64,000 nucleotides of DNA from Manis javanica (taxonomy: Eukaryota; Chordata; Mammalia; Pholidota; Manidae): positions 39,126,001-39,190,000 of the forward strand of contig NC_133158.1 in the NCBI RefSeq assembly GCF_040802235.1, written 5' to 3'. How positions within the stretch are numbered: the first letter of the stretch is position 1; every line of letters begins with the position of its first letter. Below the pieces are notes generated by a model, which worked only from the letters and a program-made list of their open reading frames with translations, was not told where the DNA came from and ran no database searches. A program made the position numbers and the translations under genes. Below, piece by piece: positions 16,401 to 28,165 of the stretch.

Positions 16401-19247
16401 CTTCATCTTTCCCCAGCTCCTCCACTTTTGGGGCTGATGGCACCTTTCTCTCCCCTCCCCTGCGTACCTCCTCTGCTAAAACCTTTACCTTTTCTACTGT
16501 GCCTCACAGCAATGCTACTTCAGTCTTCAGAAGGTCTCTTACCTTCATCTCAATGCTTCACAGCTGACGTTCTCATGCCACCTCCGCCTGTGCTTCCCTC
16601 AGGAGTTTGTCTTTTTTGTTGATGGCCTCTTCCTCTGCTGGGAGCCATGCTACTCAAGCTGTGTAGCAAAGCTCAGGCTGGAGGAAGACCCCCCACAAAG
16701 CAGGGGCCTTCGCAGCTGACTCTCCCTATTACCCACCTTTTGTTTTTCTCCATTATACTATTGGTTTTGTTTTTTGCTTGCATTGTTGCCAAGGGTTAAC
16801 TAACCTTTGCTGAGCAGTGTGGAAAGGATGAGAACATAAGTTTCCCAGGAGCTTTTCAGGACAGTGCTCCTGAAGAATGGAACACGCAGGTGCCAAATGG
16901 TGATCTTGGCATAAAGTACCAAAACCTGCTGTTAGTCAAACACTGACCACTCCATTTCCACTGAGAATGCCCCCCTTGTTTACAATGCTAGTGAAACTAG
17001 TGATGGAAAGATTTCTAGAAATAGAGTTATGAGAGAATGTTGAATGAAATAACCCTGTTGACAATTAATCATCTCATGTTTTCTTCCCTCTACTACTTCT
17101 ATAGTTTGTTTTTCTTCTTTCCTAATTATAGCCATTTACTAAAATTTGTGCCTTATATGTGAAATTACCAAATACCATAATTTTCCAGGAAGTAAAAATA
17201 CCTCAAGACAAGTGCTGGGCCTGGAAGCCACAGAGCATAAATCTGCAAAGAAGTAAAAAACTAACATTTTCAAAGAACATTACTTCTCTCTCACTTGCCA
17301 GCTTTACATGTCCCTGTATGGCCCTGGAAGATGGCTGGTTAGCCAGAGATGGGTAAGATTCCTCAAGGGAAGAACAACCTAAGACAGGCACAGTTGTAGG
17401 GGGGCCATCAGGTGAGAAAAAGGGGGCCAAGAGAGGTGAGGCTTAGAACCTCACCCCCCCAGTTTTGAAAGAAATCTTCTACACCTGTGGATGTTTTGTT
17501 GCCCTTGTTCAGCTTGGATTAAGACCTGGTCTGTAGGCACAAACCTGATCATCTACACCTGCCTTCTTACAGTTCTAAATCATGCTTTCTATCTATATCT
17601 TGCATTTACCTACTACATTAACATTTTATTAGATTCACATATAAAGTATAAAAATCAAATGAATAATCATACATTATATTTGACGTGATTGTTTATACTT
17701 TAAGATTTGTAGTTAGAACAGAAACAGTTTCTATGATATGAATGCCCTTGCATTGTTCACCATGTAAGAACTTGTTTAGTCCCTGCAGTAGTGGAGTCAT
17801 GGAGACCTGTGTAGCATATGTCAGGGAGATTTTGGTATCCACACAGAAGAATGAGAAATGTAGATAAGAAGGGGAAATTTAGTTTGCTGCCTACTGTGCC
17901 CTATAAAGGGGTATAAGGTGAAGATATGAGTTTATGATTTTAGATTGATTATAAATGTATTAAAGCCTCTAAGAATATTTTTGTGGGAAAGAATCCTAGC
18001 TAACTGTGGCACTAGGTGACCTGTATTTCACCCTGAGCTGATAGACTCCATAGTCACTGCTACATATTGCACACTCCTACGGTCACATGCACTACTTAGA
18101 AACTGCATTGCATAGAAACGTAAAACACAATAGAGTACATGTTGATAGGAAAAGTTTAGGTCAAGGAACAGAAAAACAATCACCTGTCTAACGCTTGCCC
18201 AACCATGAATAGATTAGAAAGGAGAAGAAAGAAAAAAGCTTGCCTATACTTATTAATTCACTGCCTATACTAATTAATCATCAGAACAATAAAAAATAAT
18301 CATATCCTTATGCAAAATGGTATAAATAAAGCTGTCATCGGCACTTTGTCAAGGGACCACCTCCAACTGACTCCGTGTCCTATCTCTCCATACGCCGACT
18401 CCGTCCGGCACCTTCAGGCATCCCACTCCTAGGCTGGAGCTGGACTCCCGCATTCCTCCTTCAGAACACCTGGCAGCACTGCCATCTGATTCTGTAAGAA
18501 ATTGTTTACCTCTCCAATGGCACCTTGCTGCCAGTGCTCTCGTGCCTCCTCCTCCTGCATCAATGCCATCTCCCTCCTCAGGGCATCCACAGAGGTTTGC
18601 AGCTCGCGTTCTCCTGTTGCCATTTCTTGGGTCTCCTCTGTAGATCTTTTTAATACTATGAGAAGCAGCCAGCCCACAGTCCCCGCTGCCTCACGGGCAC
18701 TCTGTTTCTCAAAGACCTACTTACTATGCCAAGGGCCACCCCCACAGCCTCAGGTGTCAACTCCACTTGCCTCCAGTCCTGGGGTGGGGCCCAGTCCTCT
18801 AGGAGGCAAGCCACCTTGGACCACATACCCACTGGGGGACAGTCCACTGTCTCCCCATTTACAGGGGCAGCCTGCTGAAGCACCCCTCCCATAAGGGCAG
18901 CCTGTCTTTTTCCTTGGTCAACAATGAACCCTGCCAACTGTGCCAATTGTCTTGGCAATGGGTTTCAGCCCTGGGCAAGTTCACTATGGATTCAATGTGA
19001 CCAAATAAATGGCAGTGAATGTTCTTGGGGCTGAAGGGGTTTATTACCCAGCTTGTTCTCCCAGCGGTAGGTTGAGCACTAGCGTCTCTACCTCCGCCCA
19101 CAGCACTGGGCCCAGCTCTCTATATGGCACAATAATAGCTTATTGCCTAAAGGTGTGGAAGTGATAGCCTAGCAACAGGCCAGTTACATCATCAGGTGGT
19201 TTAAGTTTAGTGAGGATCCTGCCCATAGGAACCCCAACTTCCCCACA
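13481..19247 (-). mobile_element. ERVL provirus, broken, with both LTRs
   Basis: A fossil ERVL element on the minus strand. The 5' LTR is 18,948-19,247 and the 3' LTR is 13,481-13,787. Both run TGT...ACA and are about 89% alike (about 30 differences by hand over about 300 bases), suggesting roughly 20-35 million years at usual mammalian rates. Flanks are near-identical 5-mers (gacgg/gacag), as expected for an ERVL target duplication. Parts in order: gag-like coiled-coil sequence (about 18.4-18.93 kb and, beyond the nested insertion, about 15.98-16.65 kb), then pol with RNase H and integrase zinc-finger region (motif HVTGHLPLASPGNDEADKLAQ at about 15.1-15.55 kb), then integrase C-terminal sequence (about 13.9-14.26 kb). 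No env is seen, as is usual for ERVL. It is clearly broken in many places. Confidence 0.85.
16700..18420 (+). mobile_element. LTR-type insertion nested in the ERVL
   Basis: A foreign block interrupts the ERVL gag region and reads on the opposite strand. 17,080-17,770 matches the reverse complement of 61,800-62,500 over its length, for example the segments at 17,200-17,480 and the 'gcccttg..ttgttcaccatgtaag' stretch near 17,740. The right part has LTR-like features: 'gtataaataaagctgtcatc' (TATA/poly(A)-type), then a U5-like 'gactccgtgtcctatctct...cgactccgtccgg' ending near 'ttcaggca'. I read it as a long LTR, or LTR plus a little internal sequence, of the retrovirus that also gave rise to the tail at 61-63 kb. 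The left border is uncertain by about 300 bp. A fossil. Confidence 0.6.
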
Positions 19248-19249
19248 GA

Positions 19250-21355
19250 CAGGTCTGCCAGGGCACCTCCCGCTCACCCTCAATGGCCCTGGGCATTCCA
19301 GCCACTCCCTGGAAAATGCAGAAGGGCAGGACGTGCTTCAGAAGGTCCCTCCATGTCCTTCCCATGCCATTCGGTCATGCGTGGACACGACATCTTTAAT
19401 GGGATTCGTCCACACAAGACACTTTGATAGAAGAAAACTTAAGGAAATGGTCTGAAGTGACAGTGATCCACTTGCCACAGAGGGGCAGTGACTTGCTCAG
19501 GATGCCCAGGTGAGGCTGGTCCCAGGGGCCACAGCCCCTCAGCACCACCTCTGACTTGGGAGCGCAGGCTTGGGCTCCCCGCGTATGTCCCGGCCCCAGA
19601 CCGTGAGCCACACAGGGAGGGGCACAGGGCCATCTGGGGGCCTGTCGAAGGGCTCCTGCCCCACCCCCTGGGGGGTGACCCCAGGTGTGGCCACAGGCTG
19701 ACTCGAAGGCTGCGCCTCCTCAAGGAGGCCCTCAGGACTGCACAGCATGCCATGTCCACCAGCGAGGAAGGGGACTTTGGGGTTCCACCTCTCCAGACAG
19801 GAGGGGCTCTCAGGGCACGAGGGGGATGCTCTGCTTCCCCTCTGACCTGACAGACTCTGATGTCTGGCCAGGAAGGACCCGCAGGAATCATCAGCCCCCA
19901 CCCTTGTCACCAGCCTTCCTGGGGACCCGGGTAGGACCTCGAGTATGACTGTGGGGCACATCCTGCTGTGGGCAGATTGGGGAGCCTCAGAATGCACACG
20001 GCTGCCTCTGGCCCATCCTTCAGACCCACATGGGGCAGCCGTGGTCCACTGGGCCCCCAGGATGCCTGCAGCCCCACCTGGGATGCTAGCACCCTCCCCT
20101 GGGAGGTGAGCACATAGAAGAGGAGAGGCAGGGCTGGCTTCCTGAGGACAGGCTGGGCTGAGCCAGGACAGAGGGGACCCACCGCCAGCCCAGAGGAGGC
20201 CAAGTGCCCGCAGGCAGGAGCAGCATGGGAGCCAGAGGCCTGTTCGCCCTGCCAGCTCAGCGCCCTCTGTGCACAGCCCCGCCGGGCAGCTGCCTCTCCA
20301 TCCCTCCACCAGGGCCTCCTGCCCTCACACCAACCATCCCACTTCCTGCATCTGGGAAGGCAGAACGGACCTTCCCAAGACACCTCCAAGGAAAAGGTAA
20401 CAGGGCCACGTCCTGCCTGCCCCCTGCACTCCCCATGCTGCACCTGCCTGGCCCTGGGCCTGCACCATTGGGATGACCAGCTGGCGGGGGGCCTCGTCCT
20501 TGCTGCTCAGCTGCTGAGGGTTTGTGGAGCATGTCCTTAGGGGACGAAGCACAGGGACACCTGGCCGTCGTGTGTGTGGAGGGGCAAGAGGGCGAACCCC
20601 TTTTACTGCAGACCCAGAGTCAAAACTGCCTGGACGAAGGCTGTTGTGGGGTCCCCGGGCCCAGGGTCTCCTGTAAGGCCCCCTCCCCATTCCCCTGAGT
20701 AGCTCTGTCTGACCGGTTTGGTTTCCTGGGACATAGAGTTCAGGTGCCCGGCATGTTTGAAGATCTCAGCTTCGCTCACCTGGCCTCTGATACCTGAGGA
20801 AAGGGGCTCCTGAGCCGCAGGCCTCCTGTCCCAGGGAGGGTTGAGTGCCCGCCAGGCCCTGCCTCCCAGGAGGTCCCGCAGCTGGGGGGCAGCGCCCGGC
20901 CCTCGGGAGCTCCCGTCTGCCCCGGTGCTGCGCGGAGCCAGCCCTTCCCACGTGGAAACTTCTGCCCGAGTCCTTCCGAGGGCACATTCGCTGCAGGATA
21001 TCAGGCGGCAGAAAGAGGCACCGTGAGCACAACCCGAGCGCAGTTGGCCCGCAGTCCCACCTCCCCCGACTCACAGACCAGCTTCGGTGGGTCCACGTTG
21101 GGTCCAAACTGGCAAATGTGTGCTTGCTTTTGATGGCAACCCCGTCACCCGCCCGAGTCCAGGCTCTGCAAGGTGAGGCGGAGCAGACACACGGAAGGTG
21201 GGGGATTCCCACATGCACAGCTCCACGGTCATGCACGTGCACAGCGGGAACAGCAGCCACGAGAAGCAGCCCACGTCCCGGACGCACCTGTCCCAGGCCC
21301 GCCCTCTCCCCAGGGGAGCCACTCTCCTAACTGCCGGAGTTCTTGTCCCCCTCTT
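19250..21355. other. GC-rich intergenic stretch, no gene seen
   Basis: Unique-looking GC-rich DNA follows the ERVL 5' LTR. The open frames on both strands are long only because stop codons are rare in this composition. I found no conserved motif, no splice-linked exon series and no RNA gene. Confidence 0.4.
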
Positions 21356-21359
21356 TGAA

Positions 21360-22190
21360 CTTTATTTAAATAGAACCACCCCAAATGTCTTCTTTCACGT
21401 CAGATTCCTTCATTATGCTTGTAGACTCATGTACATTATTTGAGCACGTATAACAATGACATATATCCATATGTACACACACAATGTCATCTGCTCTTTA
21501 TCCACCCCATGGCTGATGCAGAGTCGCTTCCAGTTTGGTGACAGGCGCAGCAGCCCTGCTCTGAACACCCCTTGCAAACATGGGTGCCGCGTGCCGGGCG
21601 CATCCCTCGTGGAGGGCGTGTCGGCTCACAGAGGGTGTGTGTGTCCATCCTCAGCAAGTCCTCCCACGGCACTCACAGAGCCGGCCTGCCCGGCCATGCA
21701 GAGGGCTCCCGCTGCCCCACCTGCACACACACTGGTCCCGCCGGGGGCTCTGACTTGCCCCACTTTGGTGTGTCCTGGGATGCCAGGTGGTTCTGACTTC
21801 GTCTTCCTTCGGAACAGTGATGTGGGGCACCTATTCAGGTGCTTAGTCCCACTTGGGCATCTTTTTGGGTAGTGCCTTGTCCAGTCTTTGCCCATCCTTT
21901 TCTCATGGACTGACTTTCTTACCTTCATGGGCGCTAGTTACCTATCCTAGATGAGGGTCCCTCTCAGATCAGTAGATGGCAAGTGTTTCTTGGGCACACT
22001 CCTGACACACCATCCAGCCACTGAGCTCCACGGTATTTTTCCAAGGGTTGAAAATTGATGTCCACCCAGAAACCTGCACAAGAAAGGTCAAGGTAGCTTT
22101 GCCCCAGTGCAAAGACCCTAAATGTCCTCCATAGGTGAGGGTAGAAAACCCTGGTCCATCCAGATTATGGATGACTAGTCAGCGAGGATC
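21360..22190. repeat. Two old L1 fragments in opposite orientation
   Basis: 21,360-21,950 reads as minus-strand L1M: 'gtcttctttcacgtcagattcc', 'ccaccccatggctgatgcagagtcgcttccagttt' and 'tccagtctttgcccatccttttctcatgg'. 22,030-22,190 reads as plus-strand L1: 'cctaaatgtcctccataggtgagg' and 'ggtccatccagattatggatgactagtcagc'. Both are heavily diverged. Confidence 0.5.
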
Positions 22191-22194
22191 AGGG

Positions 22195-25100
22195 GCTGAC
22201 GGTTCTCCATCCAAATCTGGAGGGTCGGAGACCGAGGGACTCCATCTACAGACATTCCCCAAGTGACAAAATGAGAGACAGAGGGCAGCAGGGGAGTGCA
22301 CTAGAGGCAGGATCAGAGGGGGCCGGGTGGCCGGGGAAGCACTGTGACAAGGGGTCGCGTGAGCACAGACCTGAGGAGGTGGGCAGGCAGCAGTGCACAC
22401 ACAGACGGGAGGCCCCTGTGCACACGGGAGGCCCCTGTGGGGTCAGCTGAGGCCCGGAGGCAGGAGCGGGCTCGGGGTTTGGAGGAAACAGTCACCCAGG
22501 CCAGCTGCCACGTGCCGTGGGAGGCACTGTGCACCTTCCTTCATAATAGGAACACCCAGGGTTGCCCCTCAGTGCATATGCTTTTCTATGAAAAGCCCCC
22601 AAACTCTAAGTGTGGGGCCCCACACTTGGGGGTCAGTCTTCCAGCGGGAGTGAGGACAGCCAGGAGGTGGGGGTCATGGAGGTCACGGGGACACAGTGGC
22701 ACGGGAAGCCCCGAGGGGCCCAGCAGGAGCCCACCCGGGACCAACCTCATGATCTGTCCGGCTGCTGAGGGACTGGGCCCCGGCAGCTCCGGGGGAGGCA
22801 GGGCCAGTGGATGGCAGCTCCTACAGGCCAGGCCAGCAGAAGTGGACGGTGGTCACCAATGGCCGGGAAGGGACAGCTGGCAGCCTTTGTGGACAGTTTG
22901 GAGACAGGGCTGCGAGAAGTGGCAGATGCCCCCCAGGGTTCTGGGCTTGGTGTCCCCGCTCCTGAGTTGGAGAGGCCTGAGGGAGGGGCAGGTGCGGGCA
23001 GGTGCAGGGAGCAGGGACCTGCCCCAGGTGTGCATCCGGAGGGGACAGGAGCCACCGTGGCTCCTGTCCTGTCTTCAGCCTGGGGGTGGGTGGGATCAAC
23101 AGCCCCCAGGACTGTGCTGGGGCCCCATGCCCGGGGCAGGTGGGGACACAGCAGGGGGCACCAAGGAGGCACCCAAGAAACAGGAGCCATAAGGGAGGGA
23201 CGGGGCTACTCGGTGGGGCAACTTGGGGCTACACCCACCTGCAGGAATGGTCTGATTGGGGACCCCGAGGGGTTGGCCTGCCTCCTGCAGCCCCTGCACA
23301 GTTTCTGTAGGCCCTGGTGATTTGTGGGTATGTCCCACACACACGGGGACAGTGCTTCCATACACAGGCAAGTGTGCTGAGCCTCCCGAGACCCTGAGTC
23401 TTCAGAGCAGGCACTGAGGCTGCTTCCCCTATGCGGGCCCCGGAGAGAGGGTCTGGTTGGGACCTCCACAGCCCTGTCCCCAGGACCTGGAGGAGGGATT
23501 CTGTGTGCACTTGCTGTCCCGTTGCCCCCCTTTGCCCACTCCTTCCCCTGAAGTCACCTGACCCCAGGTCCTGGGGCCTCCTGCTCAGCTCCCCCTCACA
23601 GGTCTGGGATGTGGGACCCAGGACTTTACATGGCCTGGCTGCCCCCTTGCTGCCCCCTCACCTATGTCTGAGCACACAGGGAAGGCTAGTCTGCAGGCAT
23701 TACTTCTACCCCGACCAAGGGGGCGAACGGCTTCCACCCTGCTGCTCCTCTGGGTGGTGGAGGGACCCCTGCAGCCTGTATGGAGGGTTCATGGCTGCTC
23801 CTGGCTCAGCGGGACAGCAGGATGGGATCACAGATTAGCCTGCGAACTCCAAGGTGGGTGGGGGGTAGATCTGTGCAGCCCTTCTGGGTGACACACAGCC
23901 TCCTGAGAAGGAGTGGTGTGGTGTCCACTTGGGGAGCCCAGCAGAGCCCAGAACCCCTGAATGAATGGACCCTCATATCTACCCCCAGGACACGGAGGGG
24001 GGAAGGGTGAGGGTCCCAGTCCCACCCCACTCTGCCAGGACACAAGGGCAGACCCGATGTCCCTGGTCACCCCCACCTCCTGTCACTTCACCTACTTACT
24101 TTTTGGTGGCAAACACAGTCCTGCAGTGACTTTCTGGGGCCAGAACTGCTCATTCAGGATGTCAGTGTTGAAGGTGCCCTCCCAGACAATGGGGACGGGC
24201 CAAGGGGTCAGGACGAGGATATCTGTCCCACTGCACCATGAGAGAGCCACGGGGCAGCACGTGGGCTGGCAGGGGGGGACACACGTGGGCCCTGTGCTCA
24301 GCACCCCAGCCCCGATCCCACTCAGCCTGTCCTCTCAGGGCCCCTGGGCTGACTGCCCTTCTAGGACTTGCCTTTTGCAGGAAACCAACGGGATGCAAAC
24401 GTGTGCACATCACTACCAGCCTTTACCAAACCCTGGAGGCTGCTGGGCCCCAGAGTGGGAGCCAGGGTTTGCCCCAAGGGGTGGACGACTCCCTGGGAAG
24501 GACAGAGTGCCCCTCACACCTCTACACAAAGGGACAGGAAACAGGAAATGCCCCACTGGGGAAGGACAGAGAGTAAGCTGTGGCTCTGAACTCAGATCTC
24601 AGAAAATCCCGAGCTGGGGACTCTGGCGAAGCTGAGTTTGAGATTTTAAAACTTGCCCTTTGGTCTTTAGAAGAGTGCCCCAAGCTTTGCTAAATTTCAG
24701 TGAATTTACTCAGGGGGCTGTCAGACCCCTGGGCTGGTGCAAACCATCCTGAGAAAACAACACACCATGCAGGGAGTCTGCAGGAATTCCCTGTGGAGGT
24801 GGATGACCCCAGTCAGCGAGGCTGGTGCAGCTGGGGAAACATCGTCGAGCTTCTGGCACCTCCCAGAACAGGCCATCCCACAGGCTGCTCTGTGGCTGCC
24901 CCGGGCAGCTTCCTGGCCCCCACTCCCAGGCCTGGGGGGGGGGCGGAGCCTCTGAGTCTCAGTCTCACCCTGTGTCCAGTGGGAGTGGGACCAATAGACC
25001 TCAGGGCCTGTAGTCTTCTTCCTCGTTACTTAGGAGGAAAGCAGGGGTCCTGTTTAAATTCACAGTGGTCTGTCAGGGCTGGAGTGGCCACCGTCCAGAG

Positions 25101-25345
25101 TGTTCCTGCAGGGGAGCAGCTGGGCCAAGGTAGGGGCTTCCCTGGCTGGGTGACAGGGCCGGGCCTCCAGGCTCCAGAGCCCAGGCTTCCTGTCTCCAAG
25201 TGCACAGAGGACCTGCCTGACCTGGGAAATGTGTGCTCAGTGGCCCGGCCTGGCCCGACTGGAGTGTCGTGAGCCCCCAAGAAAATCAGCAGCAGGTCAG
25301 CCACCATCTTGGTGATGACTGCGATCCACTCTTTCTGGGAAGGCA
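22195..25345. other. Intergenic stretch, no gene seen
   Basis: GC-rich, with a small tandem duplication near 22,405-22,440 (two copies of a unit containing 'acgggaggcccctgtg'). Several overlapping open frames exist on both strands, but none shows a recognisable domain or a consistent exon chain. Confidence 0.4.
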
Positions 25346-25349
25346 CTGG

Positions 25350-25745
25350 GGAGCCAAGTGTCAGCCTTCAAAAGGGAAGGAGATCATGCCGCACGCTACA
25401 CCGTAGGGGAGCCTGCAGGGCAGCGTGCTCAAGGAAGACAGCCAGTCAGTCACGAGCGGGCAAAGCCTCCAGCCTTCCACTCATCGGGGCCTGGGGAAGG
25501 CGAGCTGGTAGACAGGCAGGTGAGCCGTGGGCGCTGGGTGCTGGGGCAGCCAGCGGGGGAGGGCAGGGAGTGTCCAGTGGGGACAGCTACAGTGAGAAGA
25601 AGAGAGCATCCTGGCGATGGTGGGGATGGCTGCACAGCCATGCAAATGTGCTAAATGCTCCTGGGCTGTACACTTGTACAGGGGAACACGGCAAATTTTA
25701 GGCCACATATATTTACCACAATAAACATTTTTTTTTAAAAGCAGG
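25350..25745 (+). repeat. L1M 3' end, plus strand
   Basis: The classic L1M terminal text is present in diverged form: 'gtcagccttcaaaagggaaggagatcatgccgcacgctac', then 'ggcgatggtggggatggctgcacagc', 'gtgctaaatgctcctgggctgtacacttgtac' and 'ggcaaattttaggccacatatatttaccacaataaa', closing with an A/T-rich end. This marks an old L1 3' terminus. Confidence 0.7.
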
Positions 25746-25749
25746 TCAC

Positions 25750-27480
25750 AGGCTCGTTCTGGCCTGCCCCCGACTTCCCCGGATCACCTCTTAAATACAC
25801 TCTGGGCCCAGGAGCCCCTGCCCTCAGCCCCAGCAAGCCAGGTTCAGTTGGTGACCCTCTTTCAGAGCCAGAGGCCAGGCAGTTGGTAACAGCAGAAGTG
25901 CCAGCCAACCCTGGATGTTTCTGTGGCTGCAGGAGGAGGGCAAGGTCAGACCCAGGACTAGGGACGGGGACAGTGGCACGGTCTGAGGGGCAAGTGAAGC
26001 CTGTCCCACGTCCATGCGTCTCTCCCCACCTATATGTGCTCGGCTGTGGCAGCTCTGACAGGGAGGCACCAGGCGAAGACATTGTACCTGGACAGATTCA
26101 CTGCTGGCAGGCCAACCAGTTCTCTACCAGGCTTGCTGTGTGAGAACACAGAGGGGGCTTGACCAGGAGAGCTCAGGGCACATGATTAGAGGTCATGGCT
26201 GGGCATGCTGTGGAAGGGGCAGCAGCGGCCAGACTGCAGAGACGGACCCTGACACACGCCAGAACAGCTGTCCCTGTGGGCAAGGAGCCTGGTGCTGGCC
26301 TGCATCCGACAGACATGCAAGACTCACAAAGGGACAGACTGCACAGGGATGGCGTCCTCAGCCAGCCTGCAGATGAAATCAAATGGGCATCAGGACTTCA
26401 GGCAGTGTGGGGCACACAGCACTGAATCCAGGATACCCGCGGCAGAGCAAGGGCAGGGGAGGACTCCCGGAGCAGGAGGAGAGCCACACTGGCAGACATG
26501 GGTTTGCAGAAGCCCCAGGACATGGGCAGTGAGGGCCGCTCAGGGGTGCACAGAAGTGGCCAGAGGACTCTAACAGCCAAGATGGAGCTCCACGGCCACC
26601 TGCTGCCTGGACAGTGGGCAGTGGTGCCTGATTCTCCCTCTGGTGCAGCTGGAGCAAAGGATGGGCTTTGCCCAGGACACTTGCTTACATTCTCCAGTGT
26701 TTTCACTGATACAGAGAAACACCTGAATCAGGAGAAAACAAGAAAACCCAGTAGGGAAGTGGGCATTAAGACATAAGCAGTCAGCAGGGAGGAGGCTAAC
26801 AAAGAGGGTCACTGGTGACCAGCAACATACAGAGCAGTCGAAGGGTGCACACGAGGGGTCGGGTGTGCCCAGGATGGAGTCTGGCCCTGGGGTCACTGCT
26901 GCAGGCTGTGGGGAGACGAGAGACCCAGCCTCTGAAAGCATCAGGCATCACCTGTGGACCCCCCACTCCTGGCCTGAAGTACTGCTGAGATCCATGTCTG
27001 GATGAATCATGCCTGTGCCCCAGTGTGACGAGAGGTTTACAGGGATCGCGCCGGTGGCAGATGGGGGAGCCTTCAAAATACCTGCCAAGAGACCAGGTCT
27101 TAGGACCCGTTCAATCTCCTGAAAGGGACCATGGAACCCAGGGCTCTGCACGGTCATCTTGGCTGTGTCAGCCTCTGGGCGCAGAGCAGGTGTCACTGGG
27201 CAAAGCAGGCTGTGCACGGCCCACAGCTCAGGAGCCCAGAGGCTCCCTGGGGAATGCAGATCTGCGGGAAATGCACGTTCCTGTTTCTAAATTCGATTCA
27301 TGGGGGGAACCAAATTCTCAGAACCATAGTTTCCTGGGTTTTAGGGCCAGAAAAGGTCTGTAAGAAGCTGTTTTTCATGACCTCTTCAGAGGGCTTCACC
27401 TGGGGGGCAATGGAAGCCTGGCTGGCTGGGCCTTCAGATGCTCCCCTTGTGCGCCCTGCTCCAGGACAGCTCCAAAGTTC
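25750..27480. other. Intergenic stretch before the YBEY 3' end, no gene seen
   Basis: No exon, RNA gene or clear repeat recognised. Any unannotated sequence here lies 3' of YBEY on the minus strand and could include alternative 3' UTR. Confidence 0.35.
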
Positions 27481-27485
27481 CGAGT

Positions 27486-27491
27486 TTTATT
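27486..27491 (-). terminator. Candidate YBEY poly(A) signal
   Basis: TTTATT on the plus strand gives AATAAA on the YBEY strand, about 675 bp past the YBEY stop codon, in an A/T-rich patch. It would give an ordinary-length 3' UTR. No transcript evidence is available here. Confidence 0.4.
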
Positions 27492-28165
27492 ATTTTAATA
27501 TTTAGAAGACAAATAAGAAATAGACAGGAGGCTGCTTTCTTGGGGAGGACAGCATGGCTGGCGGTGCCACCCTGGAGCCGGGAGATGCATGACTGAGCTC
27601 AGTGGTGGTCAGGGCTCGGGACCCACGCAGCGGCCATGTGTGTACAGTCCTCAGGCAAATGCTCAGATCCTGGGACGTGACAGGTCTACGCTGTGGGCCA
27701 CATGGCTGACTCGTCCTGGGCCCGGCAGCCACCCCAAGGCTCAGCCTTACCCCTCTCCACCCTGGAGCAGACACCCCAGGCATAGTGCTCCTGGGTGCAG
27801 ACCTGGGTCCAGGTGGGTTCTAGCAGGAAGGAGGTGAGGGGCACTCCACCCAGGCTGCATGTTCTTTTTCCGGCTGCAGAGGAGCGAGAGGCCTGCTCCA
27901 GAGGCCGACCCCTGGAGGACAAGGCTTGTCTCCCCGTTGTAAGAGGTCAGAACTGTGTTTTGTCTGATAGTGAAACTAGCGAGTCTGCCATGTCCCACAC
28001 GAAGGTGTGGGGAGGGGTTTCCCTTGTACTTGAAGAAAATCATCAGGGTCCAGGAGTGGAATTAGCTCAGGCAGGACAGCATTTCTGCAGCCCTGCAGGG
28101 CCCAGTGGGAGGGAGGTCCACCTTCCACCCCCACGGCCTCCAGTCCTGGTCTGGGGTGGACCCCA

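Noticed and set aside
19539-20309. Long minus-strand open frame (256 codons) next to the ERVL
   Set aside because: Composition-driven. Several overlapping frames on both strands are open and none shows a conserved motif or exon chain.
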